From JBDZVM01 sp040255675 (GTDB lineage Bacteria; Actinomycetota; Actinomycetes; Acidothermales; Acidothermaceae), in NCBI GenBank assembly GCA_040255675.1, contig JBDZVM010000010.1:1-64000 (forward strand): a stretch of DNA of 64,000 bases. The letters run 5' to 3'. The notes beneath the pieces are model-generated. The model was not told where the DNA came from. It ran no database searches and saw only the letters and a list, made by a program, of their open reading frames with translations. Every line of letters begins with the position of its first letter. The stretch's first letter is position 1. Positions 33,745 to 42,060 of the stretch are shown here, one piece after another. Both the position numbers and the translations under genes were made by a program.

Positions 33745-34028
33745 TCCGGCGTCGTCCCTGGGCCGTGGGCGCGGTAGACGTCGGCGCGGTGGGCGATCCG
33801 CAGCACTGTCACCGTCTTCGCGTCGTCGTCGACGCGGTACAGCACACGGTAGGGGCCGCGGCGGGCGCTCATCGCTCCCGAAAGGTCGCGGCCTAGCGGC
33901 TTGCCGACGCGATGCGGATTGGCCGCGAGGTCGCCGAAGACGAACTCGACGATCACGGCGACGATGCGGGGCGGGACACGCCGCAGGTCGCGGCGCGCGG
34001 TCCCCGCGAGCACGACGCGGTGGCTCAC
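33741..34028 (-). CDS. relE: RelE/ParE-family toxin
   Basis: The 95-residue protein starts at GTG 34028 (MSHRVVLAGTARRDLRRVPP), overlapping the antitoxin stop (GTGA). It has the RelE pattern VGKPLGRDLSGAMSARRGPY, then RVLYRVDDDAKTVTVLRIAH and RADVYR. The conserved basic residues and C-terminal HRxxVY are present. RelE cleaves mRNA in the ribosomal A site. Frames that extend it to 34175 are unsupported. The operon order RelB-RelE-nucleotidyltransferase is tightly coupled. Confidence 0.9.
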   Translation of the reverse strand: MSHRVVLAGTARRDLRRVPPRIVAVIVEFVFGDLAANPHRVGKPLGRDLSGAMSARRGPYRVLYRVDDDAKTVTVLRIAHRADVYRAHGPGTTPE

Positions 34029-34306
34029 CGATCGCGCTTCGGGACGCCGAACTCCGCGCGGATCTGCTCCTCGTCGAAGACGCGGCCGGCGGCGACGTCG
34101 ACGTCGGCTTCGGCCAGCGATTCGCGGATGCCCGGCTGGGACAGCCAAAACAGCGTCTCCTGCAAGGACTCCCATTCGTCCGCGCCGATCAACACGGCCG
34201 CGGGCGAGCCGTTCTTTGTGATCGTCACCTGCTCGCGGGTGAGCGCGGCGGCGTCGACGAGCTCGTTGAGCTTGTCCTTGACCTTCGAGATGGGCAGCGT
34301 TCGCAT
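34025..34306 (-). CDS. relB: Phd/YefM-type antitoxin
   Basis: The 93-residue protein begins MRTLPISKVKDKLNELVDAA, a Phd/YefM dimerisation and DNA-binding domain, with ITKNGSPAAVLIGADEWESL. The acidic C-terminal half (RESLAEADVDVAAGRVFDEE) wraps the toxin. It is the first gene of the operon and should repress it together with RelE. No clear operator can be named, but the 5' region is AT-richer (34320-34400). Confidence 0.92.
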   Translation of the reverse strand: MRTLPISKVKDKLNELVDAAALTREQVTITKNGSPAAVLIGADEWESLQETLFWLSQPGIRESLAEADVDVAAGRVFDEEQIRAEFGVPKRDR

Positions 34307-34672
34307 AGGCCCAGACTAAGCCCGAATAACGGCCTGAGCAAGGCTCAAATCAGCGCCGATAAGTTACCTTATGTCAGCTAACGTCTAGTAGGGAGCTTAG
34401 TGTCTGAAATGTAGGATACTGCCCTCGCGGTGCGCCAGCGCAACAGCCCAGTCTCTGTCCGCTGGAGCGGTCACGTCGCCCGCCACCCGAGGCGCCACCC
34501 GGGCCGTCGCCATGCCCAAACCCCATCGATACCGAGAAACAGTCAACGAAATGAACAAAACCAAAGCACCCACAGCGCTACTCGCGGATTCGGGTCAGAG
34601 CAAAGCGTCCGGAAAAAGCGACCCGCCGCCCCAGCGTCGCCGGCCCTCGAAGATCCAGCACAGCGACCAAAG
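34307..34672. other. Intergenic region between RelBE and ATL genes
   Basis: The stretch holds the RelBE promoter near 34320-34400 (TAAGTTACCTTATGTCAGC, AT-richer than flanks). A 105-residue plus-strand frame at 34430 has no ribosome site or family resemblance and is rich in Pro/Arg/Ser, so I do not call it. The end of the ATL gene should have a terminator here but I see no strong stem. Confidence 0.45.
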
Positions 34673-34975
34673 CTAGTTCCCGGCCCACCGCGCCCGGCGC
34701 ATGTCGACCCGCTCGCCCCGCATCGGCGTGCCCTCAGCACGCAGTAACCGCACAGCGGAACCGTCATGACAAGGCGCCGGCGTACCGTCGGCATGGACGA
34801 CGCGATGCCACGGCACTCCCCCGCCCCACGTCGACATCACGCGCCCGACCTGGCGCGGGCCGCCTTCGCCGAGAAATTCGGCGATGTCGCCGTACGCCAT
34901 GACGAAACCGCGCGGAATCGCGTCGACGACATCGAGCACCCGCTGCGCGAACGGCGGGGGCTCGTGGGCAATCAC
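34673..34975 (-). CDS. Alkyltransferase-like protein (ATL)
   Basis: The 100-residue protein is a bare DNA-binding MGMT domain: VVDAIPRGFVMAYGDIAEFL, GGPRQVGRVMST, then VPWHRVVHADG. The PCHR active site is PWHR here, with Trp replacing the alkyl-accepting Cys, as in ATL proteins. These bind O6-alkylguanine and hand it to nucleotide excision repair. The position 7 bp downstream of the moeZ... start order places it after moeZ on the minus strand, probably as a later cistron. It is the typical ATL length. Confidence 0.9.
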   Translation of the reverse strand: MIAHEPPPFAQRVLDVVDAIPRGFVMAYGDIAEFLGEGGPRQVGRVMSTWGGGVPWHRVVHADGTPAPCHDGSAVRLLRAEGTPMRGERVDMRRARWAGN

Positions 34976-34981
34976 GACGAC

Positions 34982-36160
34982 TTAGTACGAAGGCAAGCTG
35001 GGATCAACCTGGTTGACCCACCCGACCACGCCACCGCCGACGTGCACGGCGTCAGCGAAACCGGCGCCCTTCACAACCGCTAGAGCTTCGGCCGAGCGCG
35101 CGCCCGACTTGCAGTACAAGACGATCCGCTTGTCTTGCGGCATCTTCTCGAGCGCCGACCCGTTGAGGAACTCGCCCTTGGGGATGAGCGTCGCGCCCGG
35201 AATCGAGACGATCTCGTACTCGGCGGGCTCGCGGACGTCGACCAAGAAAATGTTCTCCTGCTCGTCGATCCACTGCTTGAGCTCTTTTGCCGTGATGGTC
35301 GACCCGGCGGCCGCGGCGACAGCCTCCTCGGAGACCACGCCGCAAAACGACTCATAGTCGATGAGCGAGGTGATCGTCGGGTTCTTGCCGCAGATCGGGC
35401 ACTCGGGATCCTTGCGAATCTTCACTTCGCGATAGGTCATCTCGAGGGCGTCGTAGACCATCAAGCGGCCCACCAGCGGCTCGCCGATACCCATCAACAG
35501 CTTCACGGCCTCGGTCGCCTGGATCGACCCGATGGCGGAGCACAGCACGCCGAGCACGCCGCCTTCGGCGCACGACGGGACCATGCCGGGCGGGGGCGGC
35601 TCGGGGTAGAGGCAGCGGTAGCACGGCCCGTGTTCGGCCCAAAACACCGACGCCTGGCCGTCGAAGCGGTAGATCGAGCCCCAGATGTACGGCTTGCCGA
35701 GCAGCACGCACGCGTCGTTGACCAGGTAACGCGTCGCGAAGTTGTCGGTGCCGTCGAGGATCAGGTCGTACTGGCTGAAGATGTCGAAGACGTTGTCGTT
35801 TTCGAGTCGCTCCTCGTGCAACACCACGTTGATCAGCGGGTTGATCTCAGCCATCGATTCACGCGCCGACTGCGCTTTCGACTTGCCGATGTCGCTTTGC
35901 CCGTGAATGACCTGCCGTTGCAGGTTCGACTCGTCGACTGTGTCGAAGTCGATGATGCCGATCGTGCCGACCCCGGCCGCGGCCAGATACAGCAGTGCGG
36001 GCGACCCGAGACCACCGGCGCCGATCACCAGCACCTTGGCGTTCTTCAGGCGCTTCTGGCCGCTCATCGCGACGTCGGGAATGATCAGGTGGCGCGAATA
36101 GCGGCGCACCTCGTCGACCGACAAACTCTCAGCAGGCTCGACCAGCGGCGGGAGAGACAC
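34982..36160 (-). CDS. moeZ: Adenylyltransferase/sulfurtransferase MoeZ
   Basis: The 392-residue protein has an E1-like domain (VLVIGAGGLGSPALLYLAAAG, DTVDESNLQRQVIHG, then CYRCLYPEPPPPGMVPSCAE with zinc Cys pairs and CPICG) and a C-terminal rhodanese domain with YCKSGARSAEAL carrying the sulfur-bearing Cys. It adenylates and thiocarboxylates small sulfur carriers (MoaD, CysO and others), serving molybdopterin and cysteine pathways. It lies immediately upstream of the ATL gene (6 bp), so they are probably cotranscribed. It is one of the best-conserved proteins in the window. Confidence 0.96.
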   Translation of the reverse strand: MSLPPLVEPAESLSVDEVRRYSRHLIIPDVAMSGQKRLKNAKVLVIGAGGLGSPALLYLAAAGVGTIGIIDFDTVDESNLQRQVIHGQSDIGKSKAQSARESMAEINPLINVVLHEERLENDNVFDIFSQYDLILDGTDNFATRYLVNDACVLLGKPYIWGSIYRFDGQASVFWAEHGPCYRCLYPEPPPPGMVPSCAEGGVLGVLCSAIGSIQATEAVKLLMGIGEPLVGRLMVYDALEMTYREVKIRKDPECPICGKNPTITSLIDYESFCGVVSEEAVAAAAGSTITAKELKQWIDEQENIFLVDVREPAEYEIVSIPGATLIPKGEFLNGSALEKMPQDKRIVLYCKSGARSAEALAVVKGAGFADAVHVGGGVVGWVNQVDPSLPSY

Positions 36161-36204
36161 GATAAGAACTCCAAATAGCTCGGACGTCGATCCAGCGGGC
36201 GCGC

Positions 36205-37188
36205 TCAGCCGCGCGCGCCGTCACTGCCCTCAACGGTCCCACGGTGTCCGGCCATTCCCGCATCCAGGGTGTGGCCACGTTCGCGGTCGAAGAACTCGCG
36301 CAACAACGCGGCGACCCGGTCAGGAAACTCCAGATGCGCCACGTGACCGGCGTCCGGCATCATCACCACTCGCGCGTTGGGAAACGTCCGCTCCGCTCTG
36401 CGCGCCATCCGCGGGTCGACGAGCTTGTCGCGACCGCCATAGATGATCAGCGTCGGGGTAGCGACCTGCTCGGCCTGCCGCCACAGCCGCCGCGGCCCGC
36501 GCTGGAAGTAGGCCGACATGAGCCCGCGAAACGAGGCCTGATACACCGGCACGCAGTGCGGCAGCGCGGCGCGCCGCCGCACGGCGGCGATCTCCTCGGC
36601 GAGCCGTTCGCTGGTGATGGCACGCGGGTTGCCGTAGCAGAAGTAGACCGCTTGCCTGGCCAACCGGCGCGGGTCGCCGAGCAGTGCCCGGCGCATCAAC
36701 CGGTTGCCAAGCCATGGGATCAGTGCCACGAGCAACTGCGAGCTCCACAACCGTGGCCGAAGATCGGGCAAGGCCGGGGAAATCAGGGCCAGCGAGAGCA
36801 CCAACTCCGGATGCTCGGCGGCGACCCGCGTGGCGACCGCGCCGCCCATCGAGTTGCCCACCAGATGCACCGCACCTCGGCCGATCGCCTCGATCACGTC
36901 GACCACCGCGCGCACATGCGCGTCGATGGTCAGGTCTTGGTCGGACGGCGGGGGCGACTCGCCGAAACCCGGCAGGTCGAGCGCGTACCAATCGACGCGA
37001 TCGGCGAGGGCGCAAGCGACGTCCGCGAATTCGATCGACTCGCCACCGAGGCCGTGCACGAACAACGCCGCATCACGACGCTCTCGACCGTCTCGACAGT
37101 CTCGGCGAGGGACGCCAGCCGGCTGGCGCACGAACAGCCGGCCGTGCGCGGTGTCGACGAGCGAGCCCTCGAACAGGTCACCGCCCAT
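36205..37188 (-). CDS. Alpha/beta-fold hydrolase
   Basis: The 327-residue protein has the full hydrolase pattern: ALFVHGLGGESIEFADVACA (oxyanion HG), ALDLPGFGESPPP, nucleophile elbow VHLVGNSMGGAVATRVAAEH with Ser, IIYGGRDKLVDPR with Asp, and MPDAGHVAHLEFPDRV with His. No signal peptide. The cap region is mid-sized (about 140-235). The substrate cannot be told. It lies in the moeZ neighbourhood in several actinobacteria. The stop is 44 bp before the moeZ start, so it may be the first gene of that transcript. Confidence 0.9.
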   Translation of the reverse strand: MGGDLFEGSLVDTAHGRLFVRQPAGVPRRDCRDGRERRDAALFVHGLGGESIEFADVACALADRVDWYALDLPGFGESPPPSDQDLTIDAHVRAVVDVIEAIGRGAVHLVGNSMGGAVATRVAAEHPELVLSLALISPALPDLRPRLWSSQLLVALIPWLGNRLMRRALLGDPRRLARQAVYFCYGNPRAITSERLAEEIAAVRRRAALPHCVPVYQASFRGLMSAYFQRGPRRLWRQAEQVATPTLIIYGGRDKLVDPRMARRAERTFPNARVVMMPDAGHVAHLEFPDRVAALLREFFDRERGHTLDAGMAGHRGTVEGSDGARG

Positions 37189-37242
37189 ACCGAAGACGTA
37201 CCCCGCCGCGCGTGCGCTACCGAACCCCTCGAGCGCGGCGCC

Positions 37243-38925
37243 CTAGAGCGTCACGACCTCGACCCGCGAAGGCGCTTGTTTTGCCCTGTAAAACTGTTTT
37301 GACCTGTACAACGCCTCGTCGGCGAGTTTGTACAGGCGCGCCGGGTCGACCGCGGCACTGGCGTCCGAATGCGGCCGGGCCACCGCGACCCCGATGCTCA
37401 CGCTGACCGACAGGCCCGGGGCGATGTCGTGCCACGAAGCCGTCTCGATTGCCCTGCCCAGCTCGTTCGCGCGATGCGTTGCCACGGTCTCGAGCACCGG
37501 GTCTCCCTCGAGAATCAAGGCGAATTCGTCGCCGCCATGGCGTACGGCAAGGTCGCCGGGTCGCACCGACGACACCATCATCGACGCGACAGCACGCAGT
37601 ACTTCGTCGCCTCGATCGTGACCGAACGTGTCGTTCACTTCTTTGAAGTTGTCGATGTCGATGAGCAACAAGGCGGTATTCGCGGCCGAGCCTTCGAGCG
37701 GACGCCGCAACCACGCCTCGAACGCCCGACGGTTTCGCAACCCGGTCAATGGGTCGGTGTCGACCGCGCGAGTCAAAGCCTCATGTTCGCGCTTTCGCCG
37801 CTCGACTCCGATTTGGGCCCGCGCCGCGGCTAAGACCGCGGCGCGCGAGTGCGACAGCATGTGGCAAACCTGTTTCACGTATTCGATCTGTGCCGCTGTC
37901 GCGGCAGACGGTTCGGCCTCCGCGAGCACAGTGGCCCGTACCCACAACGGAAAAGAATGCGCGCCCGACGAGTTCGACGTCTCCCGCTCGAGGTTCGCTA
38001 CGCGCGCCAGCGCCTCGTCGCGACGGCCAGCCCGCCACAGCGCAAGCGCGGTCGCGGCCTCCAACTTCGGCAGCAGCTCAAGGTCTCCCGAGAGGGAAAG
38101 AGCGTGCCGGTGGCGTTCGACGCGCGGCAAAATTTCGTCGATGTCGTCGCCCCGTAACAGCTTGGCGACGTCGGCGCCGGCGAGCACATCGCGACGCCAC
38201 AGGTTCGGCATCGGCTCGGACGCGGCGGCGTCGACAACGTCGAGCACCTGAGCCAGTTGCTGTCGCGCGGCCCTGTCGTCGCCACTTTCGAGCAACGCGA
38301 GCGCCCATTCGAGTCGCATGATGACGCGGTTCACGGCTACCGCCGCGGTCTGTTGCGCAACTCGAGCGGCGTCGCCGAGCGCAATAACCCGCCCATAGAA
38401 GTCGTCGACGAGTTCCCACAATCGCAGCGAATTGAAGGCCGCCGCAACCGCGACGTAGCCAATCGCGCGTTCCAATTCCGTGTGCTTGTCGATGTCGGAC
38501 GAGCGGTCGTCGTCCGACGCATCATCGAGCAACGCGGCCGCCCGCGCGCCGTCGGCGAGCACTGTCCCCGTGTCGTTCGAATTCGCCGCCGCGGCGGCAC
38601 GATACGCCAGCGCCACCGCCATCGATGTCGGCGTGCCGAGGCGCTGCGCGCGGGCGACGAGCGCGTCGATCTCACGCTTGGTCTGAGCGCGACTATCGCC
38701 GCGGGTCATCGAGTGCACGACCACAGCCCCGGCGACGACGAACGCGACGTCATTCCAGCCCAGCGTGTCAGCCTCGCGCAACGCCGTGGGCAGCGCCGCG
38801 ACCGCCTCAGCTCGCGTCCGCGGATCTCCTTGAACGGCTTCGAGCAGGTGATAGGCACGCAGGTAGGCGGACTCGCGCGGCGTCCGCTCGGGTTGCGCGT
38901 GCATAGCGGCAGTCTCTCGCGACAT
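37243..38925 (-). CDS. Diguanylate cyclase with TPR-like N-terminal region
   Basis: The 560-residue protein has a GGDEF domain at about 395-555. LTGLRNRRAFEAW starts it, DIDNFKEVNDTFGHDRGDE gives the metal and substrate site, and RHGGDEFALIL (464-468) is the active motif. The inhibitory I-site RxxD is present five residues before it (RPGDLAVRH). Residues 1-380 are helical, Ala/Arg-rich, TPR-like and cytosolic, with no membrane helix. It should make c-di-GMP in response to a protein or soluble signal and be feedback inhibited. In this genome c-di-GMP may join motility and sessile life, given the che genes nearby. Confidence 0.92.
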   Translation of the reverse strand: MSRETAAMHAQPERTPRESAYLRAYHLLEAVQGDPRTRAEAVAALPTALREADTLGWNDVAFVVAGAVVVHSMTRGDSRAQTKREIDALVARAQRLGTPTSMAVALAYRAAAAANSNDTGTVLADGARAAALLDDASDDDRSSDIDKHTELERAIGYVAVAAAFNSLRLWELVDDFYGRVIALGDAARVAQQTAAVAVNRVIMRLEWALALLESGDDRAARQQLAQVLDVVDAAASEPMPNLWRRDVLAGADVAKLLRGDDIDEILPRVERHRHALSLSGDLELLPKLEAATALALWRAGRRDEALARVANLERETSNSSGAHSFPLWVRATVLAEAEPSAATAAQIEYVKQVCHMLSHSRAAVLAAARAQIGVERRKREHEALTRAVDTDPLTGLRNRRAFEAWLRRPLEGSAANTALLLIDIDNFKEVNDTFGHDRGDEVLRAVASMMVSSVRPGDLAVRHGGDEFALILEGDPVLETVATHRANELGRAIETASWHDIAPGLSVSVSIGVAVARPHSDASAAVDPARLYKLADEALYRSKQFYRAKQAPSRVEVVTL

Positions 38926-38976
38926 TGGTCAGTACTCCCCGAAGCGCGCCACGCGAGACCACGATCGCCCTGGCGC

Positions 38977-39639
38977 TCAGCTCACCATGTGCTCGACGCG
39001 CCGGTTCAACGCGTCGAGCGTCGCCCTGATCGCGGCCTGCCGAACATCTTCGCGCACCCCCGCCGCGCCGGTCAGCTTCTCGCTGCCGCTGGAACTTAGC
39101 ATCGTGAGCGCGACGAGCACTGTGCGCTCGCGCCCGGTCGGAGTCAGCTCGACCAGATCCAGCTCGAATCGCGCCTTGCCGTCGAGCAACTGCTCCACCG
39201 CGCGAAGCGTCGCGCTCGCCACGGCACGCTGCACGCCGCTTTGGGTGGCGGTGCCTTCGGCCTGGCCCAACGCCACCCGATCACCGAAAGCGAGTGTCAC
39301 CTCGGCCGCGACCTGCAGCCCGGACGACATGATGTGCATGCGCCGGATCGCCGGCCGAAACCGATCGAAATCGTCGGCGTCGAGCGCCTCCGCATCAGGG
39401 TCGTCGAACTCGTTTTCCATGTCTTCGACAAGTTGTACCCGCTCCGCGTCAACTCCCAGGCCGAAGCGTTCGCGCAACAGCCGGCCCACCGCGCTGGCGA
39501 CCTCTACCTCGTCGACGCCGGGAGCAAGGCCCAGCCGGAGCAGCCCGAGACCGTCGCCGTCCGGTTCGACGTCGGCTTCCGCGACGCCCGGCACCTCACG
39601 CAGCGCCTCGACGATGTCGCGGTGGTCGCTGACGGTCAC
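38977..39639 (-). CDS. Hypothetical actinobacterial protein
   Basis: The 220-residue protein begins MTVSDHRDIVEALREVPGVA. The first 70 residues resemble a small alpha/beta domain (VEVASAVGRLLRERFGLGVD); a short acidic linker (DPDAEALDADDFDRF) follows; residues 115-220 are a second domain (VAAEVTLAFGDRVALGQAEG, then SATLRAVEQLLDGKARFELD). I recall similar uncharacterised actinobacterial proteins, but give no function. No signal peptide or membrane helix. It precedes the diguanylate cyclase by 51 bp on the same strand, so cotranscription is likely. Confidence 0.75.
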   Translation of the reverse strand: MTVSDHRDIVEALREVPGVAEADVEPDGDGLGLLRLGLAPGVDEVEVASAVGRLLRERFGLGVDAERVQLVEDMENEFDDPDAEALDADDFDRFRPAIRRMHIMSSGLQVAAEVTLAFGDRVALGQAEGTATQSGVQRAVASATLRAVEQLLDGKARFELDLVELTPTGRERTVLVALTMLSSSGSEKLTGAAGVREDVRQAAIRATLDALNRRVEHMVS

Positions 39640-39791
39640 GGCGTGGTCCCCTGACTACGAGAGTTGAAGCCGTAGATCGGCGCGTACGGCTCCTCATCCG
39701 TCAGTCGGCGTTTGACGGCGCGTGCTTGAGCCCTGCGCGCGATTGTGATGTGAGCGTAGCCGCGGGCACGGGCGCCCGGAATCGCGACCGG

Positions 39792-40733
39792 CTAGGCCGA
39801 CTTGCGCGCGGCCTTCTTGGCGGCCTTCTTGGCCGGCGGCTTCTTCGGCGCGGCCTTGGCGGTCTTTTGTGCTGCCGTCCGCTGTGCTGCCGTCGTCGCC
39901 TTCTTGGCGGTCTTTTTCGCCGGCCGGGCCTCCAGCGTGTCGTCGGACGCCGCCCGGCCGCGCTTGGCGGCGTCGATGCTCGCCTGCAAGGCGGCGACGA
40001 GGTCGACGACCTTGCCTCCGGCTCCGGTCTCCGACTCGGGCGCGGGCACCAGATCGCGACCCTCGACCTTCGCTTGGATCAGCGACTCGACGGCGTCGCG
40101 ATAGCGGTCGCTGTACTGCGACGGATCGAAATCGCCCGACAGCGACTCGACCAGCGACGCTGCCATCGCCAACTCCTGCCGGCGAATTTCGGGCGACTCG
40201 TCGAGGAAGCCGAAGTCTGGCGTTCTGACCTCGTCGGGCCACAGCATCGTTTCGAGGGTCAAGACGCCGTCGCGCACCCGCAACGTGGCAAGCGATTCGC
40301 GGCGCCGCAACGCGACCTTGACGATCGCGACCCGGCCCGATTGCTCGAGTGTGTCGCGTAGCAACACGTACGGCTTGGTCGCGTTCGCCTCGGGTTCGAG
40401 GTAATAACTCTTGGCAAAGTAGATTGGATCGACCTGCTCGAGCGGCACGAACTCCAAGACGTCGATCTCGCGGCTCGTCGTGAGCGGCAACTCGGCGAGG
40501 TCGTCGTCGGTGAGCACGACGATGTCGCCGTCCGGTAACTCATAGCCCTTCGCGATGTCGTTGTAGGCGACTTCCTCGCCGTCGACGGTGCACACTCGCT
40601 TGTAGCGGATGCGCCCGCCGTCTTCGCGATGGACCTGATGGAAAGCGATGTCTTTCTCCTCGGTGGCGGAGTACAGCTTGACGGCGATACTCACCAATCC
40701 GAAGGAGACGGAGCCTTTCCAGATGCTTCGCAT
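39792..40733 (-). CDS. ku: Non-homologous end-joining protein Ku
   Basis: The 313-residue protein begins MRSIWKGSVSFGLVSIAVKL, the Ku core, with LVESLSGDFDPSQYSDRYRD and ALQASIDAAK at the end of the core. A Lys/Ala-rich tail of about 45 residues (AKKTAKKATTAAQRTAAQKT) follows, as in actinobacterial Ku, where it binds DNA. Ku forms a ring homodimer on broken ends and recruits LigD. It is divergent from a LigD-polymerase gene with only 31 bp between starts, so both are likely under one control region. Confidence 0.96.
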   Translation of the reverse strand: MRSIWKGSVSFGLVSIAVKLYSATEEKDIAFHQVHREDGGRIRYKRVCTVDGEEVAYNDIAKGYELPDGDIVVLTDDDLAELPLTTSREIDVLEFVPLEQVDPIYFAKSYYLEPEANATKPYVLLRDTLEQSGRVAIVKVALRRRESLATLRVRDGVLTLETMLWPDEVRTPDFGFLDESPEIRRQELAMAASLVESLSGDFDPSQYSDRYRDAVESLIQAKVEGRDLVPAPESETGAGGKVVDLVAALQASIDAAKRGRAASDDTLEARPAKKTAKKATTAAQRTAAQKTAKAAPKKPPAKKAAKKAARKSA

Positions 40734-40764
40734 GACCGTTCTTTCGTCCGGGGAGCACTAGGGA
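40734..40764. promoter_or_regulatory. Shared ku/ligD-pol divergent control region
   Basis: Only 31 bp separate the two start codons, so their promoters must overlap each other or the coding ends. A ribosome site AGGGAG (about 40759-40764) serves the rightward gene. Confidence 0.5.
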
Positions 40765-41712
40765 GTGCCTCGTTCGTCGTCTTCGTCGTCCAGCCGATCT
40801 ACCGTGCGGGTAGAAGATCGTTACCTGGCCATTTCTAACCTTGAGAAAATCCTCTACCCCGCGACGGGATTTACCAAAGGGGAAATCCTCGACTACTACG
40901 CGCGCGTCGCGCCCGTGCTGCTGCCGCATCTCGCCGGTCGACCGCTCACCCGCAAGAGATACCCGGACGGCGTGGAAGGCGCGTCGTTCTTCGAGAAGAA
41001 CGCGCCGCGAGGCACGCCCGACTGGGTGCGGACGGTGACGTTGCCGGTACCCGGCAGCACGAAGAACCGCGACACGATCGACTTCGTGATCGTCGACGAC
41101 CTCGCCACGTTGATGTGGGTCGCCAACCTGGCCGCTTTGGAGTTGCACGTGCCGCAATGGCGGGTCGACGCGGGCGGCACCGTGCTCGACGCCGACCTCT
41201 TGGTGATCGACCTCGACCCGGGGCCGCCGGCGTCCGTCGTCGAGGCGTGCGAAGTCGCGCTGCTGCTGCGCGACAAGCTCGCGGACGACGGCCTCGCGGC
41301 GTACCCCAAGACCAGCGGCAAGAAGGGTCTGCAGATGTACGCGCCGATCGCCGCCACGCCGTCCGACGACACTCGGTCCTACGCCCGTTCGCTCGCCCGC
41401 CAACTCGAGAAGGACCGCGGCGACTTGGTCGTTTCGGAGATGACCAAATCGGTGCGGCGAGGCAAGGTGTTCATCGACTGGAGCCAAAACGTCGCCGCCA
41501 AGACGACCGTTGCGCCCTATTCGCTGCGCGCCGAGCCGATGCCTACCGTTTCCACCCCGGTCACGTGGCAGGAGGTGGAAGCCTGCCGGGCGCCCGACAA
41601 TCTGCGGTTTTTGGCCGCTGACGTGCTCGACCGCATCGACCGGCACGGCGACCTCTTGCGCGATCTCGTGGAGTTGCCGCCCTCGCGTCGTCCGCCGCTA
41701 CCCGCGTCGTGA
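40765..41712 (+). CDS. LigD-type NHEJ DNA polymerase (primase-like domain)
   Basis: The 315-residue protein starts at GTG 40765 after AGGGAG. It is the polymerase (PolDom) module alone, without ligase or 3'-phosphoesterase: LTRKRYPDGVEGASFFEKNA, LVIDLDPGPPASV (catalytic DLDPG), TSGKKGLQMYAPI, SEMTKSVRRGKVFIDWSQN. It extends primers with ribonucleotides at ends held by Ku. The N-terminal Ser-rich stretch is disordered. The ligase part must be encoded elsewhere. Divergent arrangement with ku is the classic NHEJ pair. Confidence 0.94.
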   Translation: MPRSSSSSSSRSTVRVEDRYLAISNLEKILYPATGFTKGEILDYYARVAPVLLPHLAGRPLTRKRYPDGVEGASFFEKNAPRGTPDWVRTVTLPVPGSTKNRDTIDFVIVDDLATLMWVANLAALELHVPQWRVDAGGTVLDADLLVIDLDPGPPASVVEACEVALLLRDKLADDGLAAYPKTSGKKGLQMYAPIAATPSDDTRSYARSLARQLEKDRGDLVVSEMTKSVRRGKVFIDWSQNVAAKTTVAPYSLRAEPMPTVSTPVTWQEVEACRAPDNLRFLAADVLDRIDRHGDLLRDLVELPPSRRPPLPAS

Positions 41713-41806
41713 CTGATGATCGGCTCGACTCCGTCTCACAGTGCCGGCTGAGTACCGCTAGCCTCAGGCTGATCGATAACGGCGATAACGCCCTAGCACG
41801 CGGAGG

Positions 41807-42037
41807 ATGACCGTGGAAGTCAAGATCGGCGTTCAGTACGCGGCGCGCGAGATCGTGCTCGAAAGCGCCCAGACAGCTGACACCATCGAACAAATGGTCA
41901 CCGCCGCGCTCACGGCCGGCGGGCTGTTGACCTTGGTCGACGAAAAGGGCCGGCGAGTGCTCGTGCCGGTGGAGAAGTTGGCCTACATCGAGATCGGCGA
42001 ATCGCTGGAACGCCGGGTCGGCTTCGGCGCGATGTAG
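41807..42037 (+). CDS. DUF3107 protein
   Basis: The 76-residue protein (MTVEVKIGVQYAAREIVLES) has the conserved DUF3107 ending KLAYIEIGESLERRVGFGAM. A GGAGG site precedes the start (41800-41804). DUF3107 proteins are small ATP-binding-like proteins, universal in actinobacteria and typically near a TetR regulator and a DEAD helicase (Rv3208A place). No catalytic motif; function unknown. It is convergent with the ferritin-like gene. Confidence 0.93.
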   Translation: MTVEVKIGVQYAAREIVLESAQTADTIEQMVTAALTAGGLLTLVDEKGRRVLVPVEKLAYIEIGESLERRVGFGAM

Positions 42038-42060
42038 GCGGCCGCTCACGCGGCGCGGTG

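Noticed and set aside
34430..34747. A 105-codon plus-strand frame
   Set aside because: Composition is Pro/Arg/Ser-rich, it overlaps the ATL gene end, and no family match is apparent.
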